Below are positions 24,801 to 37,044 of a stretch of 64,000 nucleotides of DNA, one piece after another. A program made the translations under genes and the position numbers. A model generated the notes under the pieces. The model did not search any database. It saw only the letters and a program-made list of their open reading frames with translations, and was not told where the DNA came from. Source of the stretch: Lichtheimia corymbifera B2541 (Eukaryota; Mucoromycota; Mucoromycetes; Mucorales; Lichtheimiaceae); assembly GCA_000697475.1 (NCBI GenBank), contig JNEU01001003.1, positions 62,001 through 126,000 of the forward strand. Reading direction: 5' to 3'. Numbering within the stretch: position 1 is the first letter of the stretch; every line of letters starts with the position of its first letter.

Positions 24801-25770
24801 ATTGATATCAGTGTATATGGATATGTCTGACTCTGCTGACAGATTTAATTTCCACCTCTTCCACTCCCACTTTATTTCGCCCTTCTTCCCATTCTCAACC
24901 GTTGATGCATTCAAGTACAACTACAACCGCGAACGATTGTGCTGCTTCGCCCCATCATGTCGATCCTGCAACTGCCTTGATCCGATTGTCTTATGACTGA
25001 ATGGCAACTCCATGGCGTGGACACTGCCTACTACAACACACGCGTCTCTTAACACTACACGCTCTCTTGCACGCTCCTTTACGACAATCAAACGTAACAG
25101 CATTCATTCCAGCAGTTGCTGTTAGCAATGTCTTTGCGCCAGTGTATCAAACAGCGTTCACAGCCTTGTCACTCTACTACAACACACGCTCTTGCACGCT
25201 TCTCTGTTTCAACCGAACGTAGCAGTTGTTGATACCATCAAACTCTCTACTCCATTGTCTCGAGTTACTTGCAGCAGCTTGCCTTGCAGCCATTCCACAT
25301 GGACAACAGATAGCCATTGTATAGACCCAGTTTTAATTACACATACCAACATGATATAATACATACGGTATCCTATGGATGATGCCATATCAGCCATCAA
25401 CCTCACTTCAAGTTACAAGCATTCTCCACTTTGTTGAACTGCGAGAGAAAATGACCAAGCAAGTGATTGACCAACAGCTGAATAAAGGAAACAATCACTG
25501 GAGTTCTTTCTATCAACATTTTGAGACTTGCAATGGTTATGGATGGACGGGTGGATGCATCAAAGACAGTGATAGGTGATTCTGAAATTCGTGTTGGTTA
25601 CTTGGTACCTCGTCAGCAGCAAGGATCGACCATGTTACGTGGATGCTGCAGAGGATGACCATGGATGAGAGGGCTTATATCTTGAAGAATGAGAGTCAAG
25701 GCAGACACAGCAATCATAAGCACTGCAATCTATGGTCCATCCGTACACGTTTCCCATCTACTCTCAGTCA
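24800..25770. repeat. module II, left copy
   Basis: Diverged homologue of module I: the same order of sub-sequences (ATTTCCACCTCTTCCAC, ACAACTACAACC(G/T)CGAACGATTG, CACATGGACAACAGATAGCC, CAAGCAAGTGATTGACCAAC) can be followed. It lies after four direct units, exactly as module I does, so the left block is itself a two-fold tandem of (four units + module). A Cys-rich plus-strand reading (LCCFAPSCRSCNCL) is shared with module I and the right copy. Confidence 0.65.
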
Positions 25771-26386
25771 TTATGGGCTAATATCAAGTTTGACCATCAA
25801 TTATAGCGAAACCTTATTTCAAATAAACTTTCCAAACCTGGTGACCATGCTAAACAAAAGAAGGCGCATCGTAGCTTTCTAGACTTTAATGAAGTTAGAC
25901 CGTTATCTATCCACAAAAGAAGCTCACATACCATAAATATAGCTAGCGTTTGCTATTGTTTCTTCACCAATTGCTTTTTATTGAGGATGCATGAATACAA
26001 GTTACGTACCATTGGAGATAAGTTGAATGCAAGTGTCGGTTATTAGGACCTACACTATTGATTGTCGCTGACAACAACCCTCTACTTCCCAATCAAGTAA
26101 ACAAGTAAACTCCCTCTTTGATCCATTCATACGCCTGATGCCATCTAATCCAATACATTGATGGTTATTGAGAGTGGTTTTCTGTGTTGTAAATTAACTG
26201 GTTCAAAAGAGAGCGAACGGGTGTTTGGCGGTCAAAGAAACTTGTACACCCAATCACATCATACGAATGGATAGCAAAAACCTCTCGCATGTCGGTGTTT
26301 CGGATAGACCCAGCGAATATAAATGGAGAATCAAGGGGTGCAGCAAATGGATAAGATCCCTCTCTCTTTCTTTCTTTGTTTTAACA
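25770..26386. promoter_or_regulatory. upstream region of the X325 protein gene, TATA box at 26317-26325
   Basis: The region from the repeat block to the start codon has no gene. AATATAAAT at about 26317, roughly 70 bp before the ATG, is a plausible TATA box, followed by a pyrimidine-rich stretch (TCTCTCTTTCTTTC) typical of fungal transcription start regions. Confidence 0.45.
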
Positions 26387-27045
26387 ATGGTCCGCCTTTC
26401 CCTTATTGCATTGAGCGCTGCCACTATTTCGGCTGTGTCAGCTCATTTCCAATTGACCTATCCCCAAACACGTGGTTTCAATGAAGACAATGAACCCCAG
26501 GCTCCTTGTGGCGGTTTCAACAATGTTGGTTCGCGTTCCGAATTTCCCTTGGAGAATGGTTTTGTCCAGATCAACTCTGGCCATACCTCTTACAAGTACA
26601 CTGTCAAGGTGATCACTAGCAGCAACCCTTCTACTTCTGATTTCACTGGAAGCAATGCTACTGTGATTGGCTCTGGTAGCCGTAACTACCCTGGTGATGC
26701 TTGTCTCACTGTCAGTACCAACAATGGCACTGATATCAAGGCTGGTACCAACGCCACCATCCAAATCACTTATGACGGTGGTGATGGCTCCTTGTATCAG
26801 GTAAGAAACAAGAAATCGTTTGATCATTCTTTTGCTAACCAACCCGTGTTTTGATATAGTGCACGGATGTCACTTTTGTTGAGAACCCCTCCAACTTTAA
26901 CTCAAGCGCTTGTGTCAATGCTGATGGCTCGTCGCCTAGCGATAGCGGTTCCTCCTCTGATGGTGAAAGTGGTGCCTCTTCTGTTACTACCGCTGTTGGT
27001 GGTATTGTCTTGGCTGCTGTTGCTGGTGCAATCTCGCTCCTCTAA
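26387..27045 (+). CDS. secreted GPI-anchored X325/BIM1-like copper-binding protein, 199 aa
   Basis: Two exons (26387-26800, 26860-27045) with a 59-nt GT...AG intron. MVRLSLIALSAATISAVSA is a signal peptide; cleavage after SAVSA would leave His as the new N terminus (HFQLTYPQTRG). That His, together with the conserved APCGG motif, is characteristic of the X325 LPMO-like family, whose founding member Bim1 helps Cryptococcus take up copper. The family is thought to bind Cu through a histidine brace but not to oxidise polysaccharides. Cys residues in PCGG, DACL, CTDV and ACVN could make two disulphides. Many NxT/S sites occur. A Ser-rich stretch and a C-terminal hydrophobic tail (VGGIVLAAVAGAISLL) indicate a GPI anchor. 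The ATG at 26387 is favoured over upstream in-frame codons because it gives the signal peptide. Confidence 0.88.
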
Positions 27046-27172
27046 ACACATTCCTTCCATATATACTATTCCACGCATATTGTATACTCAAATTGTCCTC
27101 ATTAAAAATTACCCCACTATACACACTCCTTTAATAATGCCAATCAACCCATTACATGCTCATTTTTCTAGC

Positions 27173-29304
27173 TCATGTAAAGTCCAATATGCTATGTTGT
27201 TGTTTATCAATTGACATAGGGTCATCATTATCGTGGACGCCATCAGACGGTGTTGCAAGTAGCATTTCATCATATTGCTGCATCGTGCTTGTGTGAGGAT
27301 TTACAACTTTGGAAGACTTTGTTGATGAGTGCCATCGGATTGTTGCAGGTGGCAAGCCATTAGCGGTATCAAATATACATGGCTGCTGCTGTTGGCTGCC
27401 TGACATCAATGTTGTTGGATATTGTTGCATCATGGATGGAGCTGAATATCGATAATGTGAATGCTGTTGATGACTAATGTGGGGTGATGCTTGGTCGTCA
27501 ATAGCGACTTTTTCGTTATGAAGTCTGAATAGGGTATGGATGACATCCAAAGCCTTGTTCATTTGTTTGGAGGACTTGTTGCTGTTGCTGCTCGCTGTAC
27601 CCCGTCTTTTCTTTTTCCCTTCATCACAAGACTGAACAAGTCGATGGATCGTAATGCTTGCAGCCATATAATGTATCAATTGCTGTAGTCCACGTGGTAT
27701 TCCAAAGAAAGTAACGAGTTCGTTACTTGTACACTTGATCAAGTCATCCACTAATTGACACAAGGTTGATGCAGCAACCATGCACTTTTCTCGAACATTC
27801 AAATCGCTCGTCGCATAAGGTCGATGTAACAAGATGGTAGTGAAGTGGAGTGATATTTGTAACTGGCGTGCATTGTGAGCTATATGCATTGATGCCTTTT
27901 CATAGATGTTGCTTTTTGCCGTTGTATGAACATTGTTGGTATGTCGTTGTTGTATATAATCAAGGCATTCAGTGAGGTGATTGTGTAGCTTTGATTCCTC
28001 ATCCAAAGCCATTTCTTCATCCGATTCTTTGCCGTATTTGACACGCAAAAAGCTTGCAATCTTGCCTTGAAGCTGGATAATCTGGCATTGGGTACAAAAA
28101 CTGGCGATCGCTTCGACGTCTATGGGTTGCTGATGCTCGTCCGGTAACAAAATAGGCAAGTCGATATCATGGATAGGAGGAGGGGTGCCTTCTTCAATAC
28201 TTTTAGGAGACAGTGATTAGTGCAAGTAACAAAATTCCATAATAAATGTATCTATTACCTGAACAATATTGCGTATGCATAAACAGCCCAAAAGACACGA
28301 ATACCCACTTCGGCATGCACGGGATCTTGATGCCATCGATGCGATAACTTGAGATTTTGGCATGTACGATAGGCCATGTCAATAAGCAATTGTATCCGAA
28401 ACTGATAACCTGGTGGACGAGCATGTTCCTGGAATTTCACCATCAACAGCAGTGCCTGAACTGTGGATAACCGCGGCATATCCAGTGATTCATCCAATAA
28501 AGAAAATGCTGATTCATAACAAGTATATCCCAAAGATAGATGTTGCTGAAGGTCTGTTGACTGACAGCAGAGACATGCCACAGCGTGGATGGCGTTTAAA
28601 AGTAGCTTTGGAATTTTTCTTTGTTGTAGTTGCACATGGAAAGTCGCACGATGGAGAATTGGTAATAAGGGATGGATCGAATCAAAGTATAACTTGATGA
28701 GCGTGGTGTCCCAATTTGTTGCGGTTGTAATTGGTGCATTAGGTTGGCGTGTCCAATCCGGGAAATAGAATGGTCGCCCAGCTGCATTAACTGAGATGGC
28801 GTTGTCATCACCCATCTGATACTCTGCATCATAAGTTGGTGAGCGCTCGTATTCGATATTAAAGAAGCACACTAACCATCTGATAGAAATAATGCCTTGG
28901 GGCACTGATTTCCTTTATCGACCTTGATGCTTGTCATCAACGTTGGCGGGCTAATCATGATACTTTCATCAGTGTATATGCTTACCCAATCAACATGTTA
29001 TCCACTTGCCTCAACCGTGAATTATGCTGTGTTGCTCTCTTGGAAGTGAATATTGCATCGAATACACACGTTTGCCCTGCTCGTTGGCAGCGATCGCAAG
29101 GGTTCTCTCCATTGCACTTGATCTAGTTCATTGCGCCAAAGTGAGTGTGTTATGCATGACTCCCTTTACCCAAGATTAGCTAACCTTTTTACGTCGACAT
29201 TCTTTGCAAGCTCTACTGGACTTGTTACGTTTTGCAATGGGCTCAACTTGACTCGAAGGAGTTGGCATAGAGAGCGTGTGGGCAACTTGGTGTGGATGAT
29301 CCAT
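27173..29304 (-). CDS. Zn(II)2Cys6 transcription factor with fungal-specific TF domain
   Basis: The first exon starts at 29304 (MDHPHQVAHTLSMPTP). With the next exon it yields the binuclear zinc cluster CKECRRKK|IKCNGENPCDRC with QRAGQTC following: six cysteines in the C-x2-C-x6-C-x5-C-x2-C-x6-C arrangement, the intron falling inside the cluster. A linker exon ends near KALFLSDG. The exon ending at 28255 contains the middle-homology (Fungal_trans) region with YFDSIHPLLPILHRATF and FQEHARPPGYQFRI...MAYRTCQNLKL. The last exon, to 27173, has IHDIDLP and the helical remainder, then a Gln/His-rich tail. Roughly five exons. The target genes are unknown; the adjacent copper protein gene is convergent, so regulation of it is only speculation. 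Confidence 0.86.
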
Positions 29305-29421
29305 GGTCCTTGCTTTAAAAAGCAAGGCGTAAAATGGTAACACAGGTCATCCCTTCCTCTTTTTTCAATGCGAATACTAAGAACACAACAACAAAAAAAT
29401 CCCAATCAACATGCGTGTTGT

Positions 29422-30830
29422 TTATTCTTCCTCATCCTCCTTTTCCTCGGCTATTGTTACATTATTATTACTATTCTTGGTGGTTGTTGATGATGATGAT
29501 GCTACGGTCTTGAATCCAAGATGGGCAGTGCAACATGTTACTCGGCTCTTGGTATCGTAGTCGCCAAAAAGTGGATTGTCATCACCGGCTAAGGCTGCTT
29601 CAATATCCCAACATTTGATCATACCATCGGATGATACGGTAACAAGGACACCAATGGCTTCATCGGATTCTTCTGGTTTTGATTCGATCACTGCGAGTGT
29701 CTTGACACGTAGCTTATGTCCCTTCAACTCCACCACAGATTTGCCAGTGGATGCATCCCAAATCCTTGCAATCCGATCTTCGCTACCAGTAATCAAGTAT
29801 TCTTTGCCTGCCTTGGATGTGTAGTATTCCATACACAAAAACCGTGAGCGTTGTGAAATTGACACTGCTACTTCGGCATCCTAGTAACAACACACATTAG
29901 CCGTCTTGACTTGCTCTCCTACCAATATCCCCAAACTTACTGTGACATTGTAAATATTGATCTGTCGGTCAAACATAATAGCATAATGGTCCCCACCCTT
30001 GTTCCATCGTACGCACAATCCCTCTATGAATAAACGATAAGCCATGCATTCATGCATAATATCACATGATATCAATTACCTTGTCCAAGTTTGTTTTGGC
30101 TTGCTTTACGTGCGGTCATCAGATTCCATACAATGGCTGTTCTATCGGCTGATACTGAGAGTGCAATCTTGCCAGATGGATGAATGGCCAATGAATTAAC
30201 ACGACCCCTGAAATAGCCACTTAGTATATTCCATCATGAATCACCATCATTCACCTAATGACTTACTTGTGTCCCTTCAACGTCTTGAGATATTCCCAAT
30301 CCTTTTTCCTCCAAATGCAAATAGTCTTATCGTCACTGGCCGTAAGCATATAACGTCCGAAGAATTGGATATCTGTGAGATCGCCTGAATGCTGGCCACC
30401 CAACGATCCATATTCCTTGCGTTTCTTGACGTCGTATAAGCGAATAATCTCGTCTGTGCTTCCAGATGCTAGAAATTGACCACCAACGGCTACGGTCTTG
30501 ATACATCCCGTGTGTGCAGGAACAATGAAAACAGGTTGCATTTTGATCTTTGTCTAATGCATGATCCCCATTAGATCACGTGTCCATTGGCTATGATAGT
30601 ATATCACTGCTTACCGATCCATTCTCTTTTTCCCAATAGGCGTTGATACCATAGAGAATACGTTCATAAGTGCCGGTAATGATTCGAAAGTCTTCGTTGT
30701 CTGAAGCAGGTGAATGAGCTTCGCTCGGTAATCGGATAGCGTTGAGAGCTGATTTGTTCTCGAGCAATTGCTTCTTTGTAGGTGTTGAGTCGTCAACCGT
30801 GGTATCGTCTCGAGATCGCTTCTGGGCCAT
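29422..30830 (-). CDS. MAK11: WD40 ribosome-biogenesis protein Mak11 / PAK1IP1
   Basis: A nucleolar WD40 protein acting in 60S subunit assembly. About five exons. Start at 30830 gives a basic N-terminal extension (MAQKRSRDD, TPTKKQ), then FRIITGTYERILYGINAYW. WD repeats follow: AHTGCIKTVAVGGQFLASGSTDEIIRLYD, HSGDLTDIQFFGRYMLTASDDKTICIW, RVNSLAIHPSGKIALSVSADRTAIVWN, CVRWNKGGDHYAIMFD and YLITGSEDRIARIWD. The IHPSGK(I/L)ALSV signature is typical of PAK1IP1/Mak11. The acidic Asn/Ser-rich tail ends at 29422. Some other WD40 families look alike, but the order of repeats favours Mak11. Confidence 0.85.
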
Positions 30831-31029
30831 GTTGCAGGAATATGAAAAAAGGACGAATAAAGCAGGTCAGCAGCGACGCTTTGACAACCTTGCGAAATCA
30901 AAGCCACCCAGTCGGGGAGGGAAGAGTTGAAGCTGGGGGCGAAAAGTGAGCTTGAAAGAAGCAGCAGCTATCAGCAAGAGGTGTCAACCACAGGCCACAC
31001 TTATTCCTTTACAAAACATACACGTCCCA
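30831..31029. promoter_or_regulatory. divergent promoter between MAK11 and MRPL9
   Basis: A compact ~200-bp region separates the two start codons, so the cytosolic and mitochondrial ribosome-related genes probably share a bidirectional promoter. No individual site is assigned. Confidence 0.45.
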
Positions 31030-32133
31030 ATGTCCTTGAAATTGTGGAGCCATTCTTCATTGGTGGGCCGAGCATTGGCTACTCCTGCTATGCAATGGAC
31101 CAAGACAGCTGCCATTCACACCACCAAAACCGCTCAACAAGCTGCACCTGCAGACAATGCCACCGCTACTCCTTCTTCTTCGTGGACCCCTCAATCGATT
31201 CGAACAGGTGTGATTGCTCGTAAAAAGGGCATGACTTCAATGTGGGATGACAAGGGTGTGCGTATGCCTATCACAGTTCTTCAGGCAAGTCATAATAACA
31301 ACAAAGTGCAACCGAGGTCTTTATTTATTTACACGATACACTAGTTGGAGGATGTTATTGTCACGGATGTTCGCACAGTTGAAAAGAATGGATACTCGGC
31401 TCTCCAGATTGGTAGCACCATCAAGAAGGAAAAGAACGTCTCCAAGCCCTTAATAGAGCATTTCAAAAAGTTGGGTGTCGGTTTGCGTCAAAAGCTCGCT
31501 GAATTCCGTGTCACTGAAGATGCCATGCTTCCCTTGGGTACTGAACTACGAGCATCTCATTTTGTAACTGGTCAATACGTTGATGTCACTGCTCCTTCGT
31601 AAGTGGATTTGTGCATGGAGAGGGAGGAAGAATAGTCATGTGATATTCATCATTCTTGTATCCAGGATCGGTAAAGGTTTTGCTGGTGTCATGAAGCGAT
31701 GGAACTTTGCTGGTCAACCTGCATCTCACGGTCATTCATTGTCTCACCGTTCTGCTGGTTCAACGGGTCAACGCAAGGTATATCATCTATTGTATGCATG
31801 CAGAAGATCATTTGGCTGATATGGGTGATTGGTTTTAGTGGCCAAGCAAGGTGTTCAAGGGTAAAAAGATGGCTGGTCGTATGGGTGGAAACAGCGTCAC
31901 TGTTCAAAATCTCAAAGTGAGTAATATAAAACCTGGGGATACTGAAAGGAGTAGATTTTGACTATTGTGAATAGGTTGTAAAGGTGGATCCTTCCGAAAA
32001 CTTGTTGTTCATCAAGGGTTCAGTCCCTGGATTTGATGATCAGTATATCAAGATTAAGGATGCTGTCAAGCTCAAGGCTGAAAAGCGCTATCCCCAAGAT
32101 GCATGCCCACCTCCTTTCCCTACTGCTCTCTAA
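31030..32133 (+). CDS. MRPL9: mitochondrial ribosomal protein uL3m
   Basis: Structural protein of the mitochondrial large ribosomal subunit. Five exons. The start at 31030 ([14 protein letters not shown]) gives a basic presequence, then [16 protein letters not shown]. The next exon (31345 on) starts [17 protein letters not shown]. Family signatures are [42 protein letters not shown] and VTVQNLKVV, all diagnostic of bacterial/mitochondrial L3. Intron 1 (31285-31344) starts with GCAAGT after CAG, a GC-AG intron; the reading frame across it (TVLQ|LEDV) is unbroken. The stop TAA is at 32131-32133. The promoter overlaps the short divergent gap with MAK11. Confidence 0.93.
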
Positions 32134-33599
32134 TTGCTCTATTCTTCCATCAACAACATTTGTTATATAGATCTCAATAAAAACGAATCAATGCATGCCC
32201 AATAACTTGTGTTGCATCTTGCTGCCAACAATGATACCTGCTGGTCTTCGATTGCTGATTGTGATGGGTATGGTCTTATAGAATACGTGGTGGGCGATTG
32301 GACGAGACATTGTGATAGCATGATTTCTTTGTTTGCTATTTGATATTGCAAATCGCTGCCTTATTTAGCCATGTCGATTGTTGGACTTTTTTCATGGACA
32401 ATCATCCCACCCAAAGTCTTGATGAACTGTACCGGATCCTAGTATAGGCATTCGATTCAACTTGTCGGCATCCGCTTTTTCCTCTTTCCTCTTTGTGAGC
32501 ACAGAAGGTGAAACGCCCAAGATACATGCCATCCTCTGCATATCTGTATCCAATCACTTTTAAATGTGTGCATCTTACTCTTCTTGCATCTCTGTGGATT
32601 ACAGCTTATACATGTCCTGAACTTTTTGGTGGTTCATAATGTTCATTGTTATTCTGCTTTCATTGTCGTGGTCGTCATTGTCTTATTTGAGGCTGATAAT
32701 AAGGTTTTCATACTCATGACCCTTTACAAAGATCGGATTCGGTGTTACGGTCCACCATTGGATGCATACATTGACATGGTGCAAACATGATGGCAGTCTG
32801 AGTTTGAACAAAACATGGTGCATGAAGCATGGTACACAAAGTAATGGATGTTGGCAGCATGTATGATATATTATCCTGATTCTTGAGAATTAAAAAGAAG
32901 AAACCCATGCTGCTAAAATCGACTTTCATCCTATGCTACAAACGAATGATACACCACAATTTGCGAGTACATGTCTCTGACGATCTCATTCTCGACTTCA
33001 GCAACGATGAGAACGTTGGTGTTTGAAAAAAGAAATTGATTACGACCACGCTATTCTAGCTCTAAAAGGCGTGGCCATTCATCTCGATGGATGTAATGAA
33101 GTACAAATATATGTTGCATCCATTATTGGAAGCAACTCGATTGAGGAGTGATGAAGATTGTTTTAAGAGTCCCTTTCATACAGCGCCAATATCACCTCTG
33201 GCCGATTTCATCAATTCAAAAGACAAGTATATCTTCCATGCCATACTAATAGCCATGGTTCCTTAGTATCAAGTAAAGTAGACCCAACTTGGTTTGGCAA
33301 CCATTCTTTAATTTCAATCTGCTTCAGTGAAGGAACATGAACGTCAACTAAATGATGACATTGCAAGCACTTGGATTGAGGTATTGTTTAAATAGACAGC
33401 TTGTCGATTAAATACTACTTTATTCTCTTAAGTCCCAAAACATATCAACGGTAGTAGTGGACGAGGAGGATATTGATGCATGGAAATGTATTGGTCGCAG
33501 GTGTCACAGTGGAGGAGTTGGCCGCTCAAAAAAGAGCCCGCAAATTTTTGACCTTTTTGACCTTCTTCGCTACCTACATACTCTTTACATACACACACT
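32134..33599. other. intergenic, no gene seen
   Basis: This 1.45-kb AT-rich stretch between two plus-strand genes contains only short unsupported open frames. I see no repeats from the two repeat blocks here. The EBP2 promoter occupies its right end. Confidence 0.5.
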
Positions 33600-34747
33600 A
33601 TGGGCATCAAGAAGCCATCAAAAAGCAAACTCAAGCGATTGGAGAAGCGAAAGGCTCTTCAAGAAGAACAAGAACCTGCTGAGCCAGTTGAGCAAGCTGT
33701 TGTCGAGGAAGAGGTGGAAGACGACGACGAAGAAGCACCGATCGCTGTTCCTTTAGACGACGAGGCCGAAGATTCTGAAGACGATCAGGAAGAAGAGGAC
33801 GAGGAATCTGAAGAGGAATTGGAAGAGGAATTGGTCGATCAGACACAGCGCCCTAAGCGAGAAAAACGTCAACCGATCAACAACGAGGTACTATTATCAA
33901 ACGACGCGATCTAGAGTTTGACACTAACGATCGTTATGTGTTCATAGGTTGAATTGCAACGACTGACCGAAGAGATCAAGCTTAAAAACTTGCCATGGAT
34001 CGAGACGTTGACTGTGACATCCTCAGAGCCTCTAGTGATTGAAGATATAAAAGACGATATGGCTCGTGAATTGGCATTCTATCAACAAGCTCTCGAAGCA
34101 GCTCAGATTGCCAGAGACAAGATCATTGATGCTGGTGTCCCCTTCTCACGACCCGATGATTACTTTGCAGAAATGATCAAGAGTGATGAGCATATGGCCA
34201 AGGTATGGTAAAAAGCATTGGATTTGGGATTCAGGGTAATAATGGATATGGTTGTAGATCCGTCAACGACTGGTGAATGAAGATGCTCGACTTAAAGCCG
34301 CAGAAGATGCCAAATTGCAACGCAAGCTCAAGAAATTCGGCAAGAAGGTCCAAGTTGAGAGACAATTGCAACGACAAAAAGAGAAATCCGAGACGCTGGA
34401 GAAGATCAAGTTACTCAAGCGAAGTAAGTATGAGAACCCGAGGTGTAACGATCATCCATTGACTTTATAATACAGAGCGGAAGGATGGTGGTGGTGATCT
34501 CACAACCAACGACGATTTCGATATTGCATTGGAAAGTGCTACAACTCCCAGCAAAAAGCAAAAGACTGGTGGTAAGATGGAAAAGAGCAAGAAGCGACAA
34601 AGCAAGGATGCCAAGTACGGCATGGGCGGAAGGAAAAGAAATAAGAAATCCAACACTGCTGCATCATCTGCTGAATTGGGTGGCTACAACAAGATGAAGG
34701 GCAAACCATTATATCTCGGCAAGGGCAAGAAATCCAAATCCAATTAG
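33600..34747 (+). CDS. EBP2: rRNA-processing protein Ebp2
   Basis: Ebp2 is a nucleolar 60S-assembly factor needed for 27S pre-rRNA processing. Four exons: 33600-33887, 33948-34202, 34258-about 34421, and a last exon ending at 34747. The N terminus is basic (MGIKKPSKSKLKRLEKRK) and is followed by a long Glu/Asp tract. The Ebp2 core has LKNLPWIETLTVTS, DDMARELAFYQQALEAA, and PFSRPDDYFAEMIKSDEHMAK. The C-terminal third is lysine-rich with the typical RRKR-like ending: KYGMGGRKRNKKSN, then GYNKMKGKPLYLGKGKK. The motif order and length match the family. Confidence 0.92.
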
Positions 34748-34911
34748 ATTGTATTAGTAAATCGCATCATTTTCATTAAACTTATCTGCAATGCATACGT
34801 AACTTTAAATATCAGCCACATAAAAGATAGCTCTTTTCAGCCCCTGTGCTCACTTGCTCTTCTTCTTTCTACCTTTTACATCTCTTTTTACAAACTATAA
34901 CAAAGGATACG

Positions 34912-37044
34912 ATGGATCTTAGTATCACTACGGTAATTGACCCGTTTCGCGATTGGGTTATTAAAAAGAAATCAACGTTGGGACCTATTGCTGGAGCAGT
35001 AGCGGTGCTTTGGATCGTCTCACGTTTGCGGGCACATGCAAAGGCGGGTACCAACAACAGTAAACTACCTTCTCCAAGATTTGCTCTTCCATATTTTGGT
35101 ACGCGTAGACATCTACTCAGACATGTTGGTGAACCAATACTAATCTACAATACATACACGCAGGCCATCTTTTCAGCTTGGGTACCAATCTTCCCAAGAC
35201 GTTTGCTCAATGGCATAAGCAATATGGTAAATAAGAACGTTTTTCATATAGAATATCCCCGAGTAACACAAAAGCTGATGATGAATTATATACCATTTTG
35301 TATCAAGGACCGATCATCCTTATCCAAACTGGTGTCAAGCAAATGGTGAGCATTGCCGATCCCTTTATTGCCCATGAAATACTTGGTACCAAAGGTAGTC
35401 TGGCATCCAACAGACCTTATGACAAGTTTATGACCAAGATATACAGCAAGAATGGAAGGTTTGTGAAACATCAGAGGGGCTTTGGCATGATTTTGTCATA
35501 CCAGGCCGCGATCATCTGACTGTGCTTTATACATAGGGGAGTCATCTTTGCCAATACCAATACCAAAACATGGAGGAGAGCGCGTGCCATTGGTGAGTAA
35601 AGGACACAAAGACCAATTGCGGCAAGTTTGATTCATTTGTTTATTCATGCATATTGTTATAGCTACCACCGTTCTCGGTCCGAATAATGTAAACAAGAGG
35701 CTCCCAGAGATGTGCAGTGACGCCGATGAGCTGGTGGATCGCCTTGCAACAGGGAATAACATTGACCCATCCCAAGATCTTTTGCTCTTATCACTCAACT
35801 ATATGACACTCAGCTGTTTCGGTAAACGCACAACATCGACTGAAGATCCCCTCTACAAAAAATCGGTGCATATTGTGAAAACAGGCGTACATTTCACTAA
35901 CATCAAATATACCATCAGTGGCTACCTTCCAGTGTTATCGTTTATCGATGGTTTGATTGGTGGCGAAAAGCAATACGCAAAGCATATTGAAACCGAGAAT
36001 AATGCATGGTACCGAGAATGGATCAAGGAGGCCTATGAGGAACGCAGAGAATGCATAGCAACAGCATTGATGGACTCTGTGGATTCGGGTGACATCGATG
36101 AAATCACGGCCGTTGTGACTATTTGTGAGTCTACTATCTTGCATGATGATGTGTGTTAAAATTTGGTCACTGATGTATATATGTATAGCTGATCTCGTTG
36201 GTGCTGGCATGGATACCACGGCTGTGACCCTTGCGTGGGCATTTGGCATCTTGTCAGTAAAGCCAGAGGTTCAGCGCAAGATACAACAAGAGCTCGATCA
36301 CTTTATTGAGACCCACAAGCGGATGCCAATGTTTACTGATCGGGACCAATTTCCATATATGATTGCTGTGCAGAAAGAGTGTATGCGTTTTCGACCCACC
36401 ACGCCATTAGGATTGCCACATGAGGCATCTGAGGATAGTAAGTTGGTCACCTGCCATTTGTTGTTACGGCATACAAACGGGTTCGTAACCAATGCTACAT
36501 AGTTGTATGGAAAGACAAAATCATTCCCAAAGGTGCATCGATTGTAACCAACATGGTTGCTATGCATATGAATCCTGATGTGTATCCTGAGCCACACGTT
36601 TTTCGACCCGAACGCTTCCTCGATAAAACAGAGACATTTACAGCATCAGCCAAATCCAGAATTGAGGATCGTGATCAATACAACTTTGGTTGGGGAAGGT
36701 AATTAATGATGATGGAAATCAGTGTAGCTACAAGATATGAGGCGCTAAAATCATCCATAGGCGCTTATGTCCAGGAAGCTATTTGGTAATCACATTGAGA
36801 GCATAACATAGCATTTCGTGATCCATGGGTGCTAACCTGTATCACGTGTATGATTTAGGCTGAAGTCCATCTATTCAATGTATTCTCGCGAGTGTTTGCA
36901 AAATGCAACATTGAACCTCGTTTGGACGACGAAGGTAACCCTGCACCTCTGGACCTTGTAAGCTTTCTCCCTTTGCCAGAAGTGGTAGTTATAACTGCAC
37001 CTCCTCCATATCAAGTCCGTTTCGTGCGCCGTAAAGAAGAGTAA
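34912..37044 (+). CDS. cytochrome P450, paralogue 4
   Basis: First of three plus-strand P450s. Exon 1 starts at 34912 (MDLSITTVIDPFRDW), with the anchor IAGAVAVLWIVSRL and hinge LPSPRFALPYFG. Nine exons match the other copies. Exon 5 has FGKRTTSTEDP and the I-helix exon has GAGMDTTAVTLAWAFG. ExxR is KECMRFRP, FRPERFLDK precedes the haem loop, and the 25-nt microexon at 36761-36785 encodes RLCPGSYL. The C terminus is YQVRFVRRKEE. The substitution SYL for IYL after the haem Cys is shared with paralogue 5 and differs from the minus-strand group. All catalytic motifs are intact. Substrate unknown. Confidence 0.9.

Noticed and set aside
20205..25770. LTR retrotransposon or autonomous DNA transposon in the left repeat block
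   Set aside because: No reverse transcriptase, integrase, transposase or helicase motifs can be read in any frame, and I could not find matching terminal repeats with target-site duplications.
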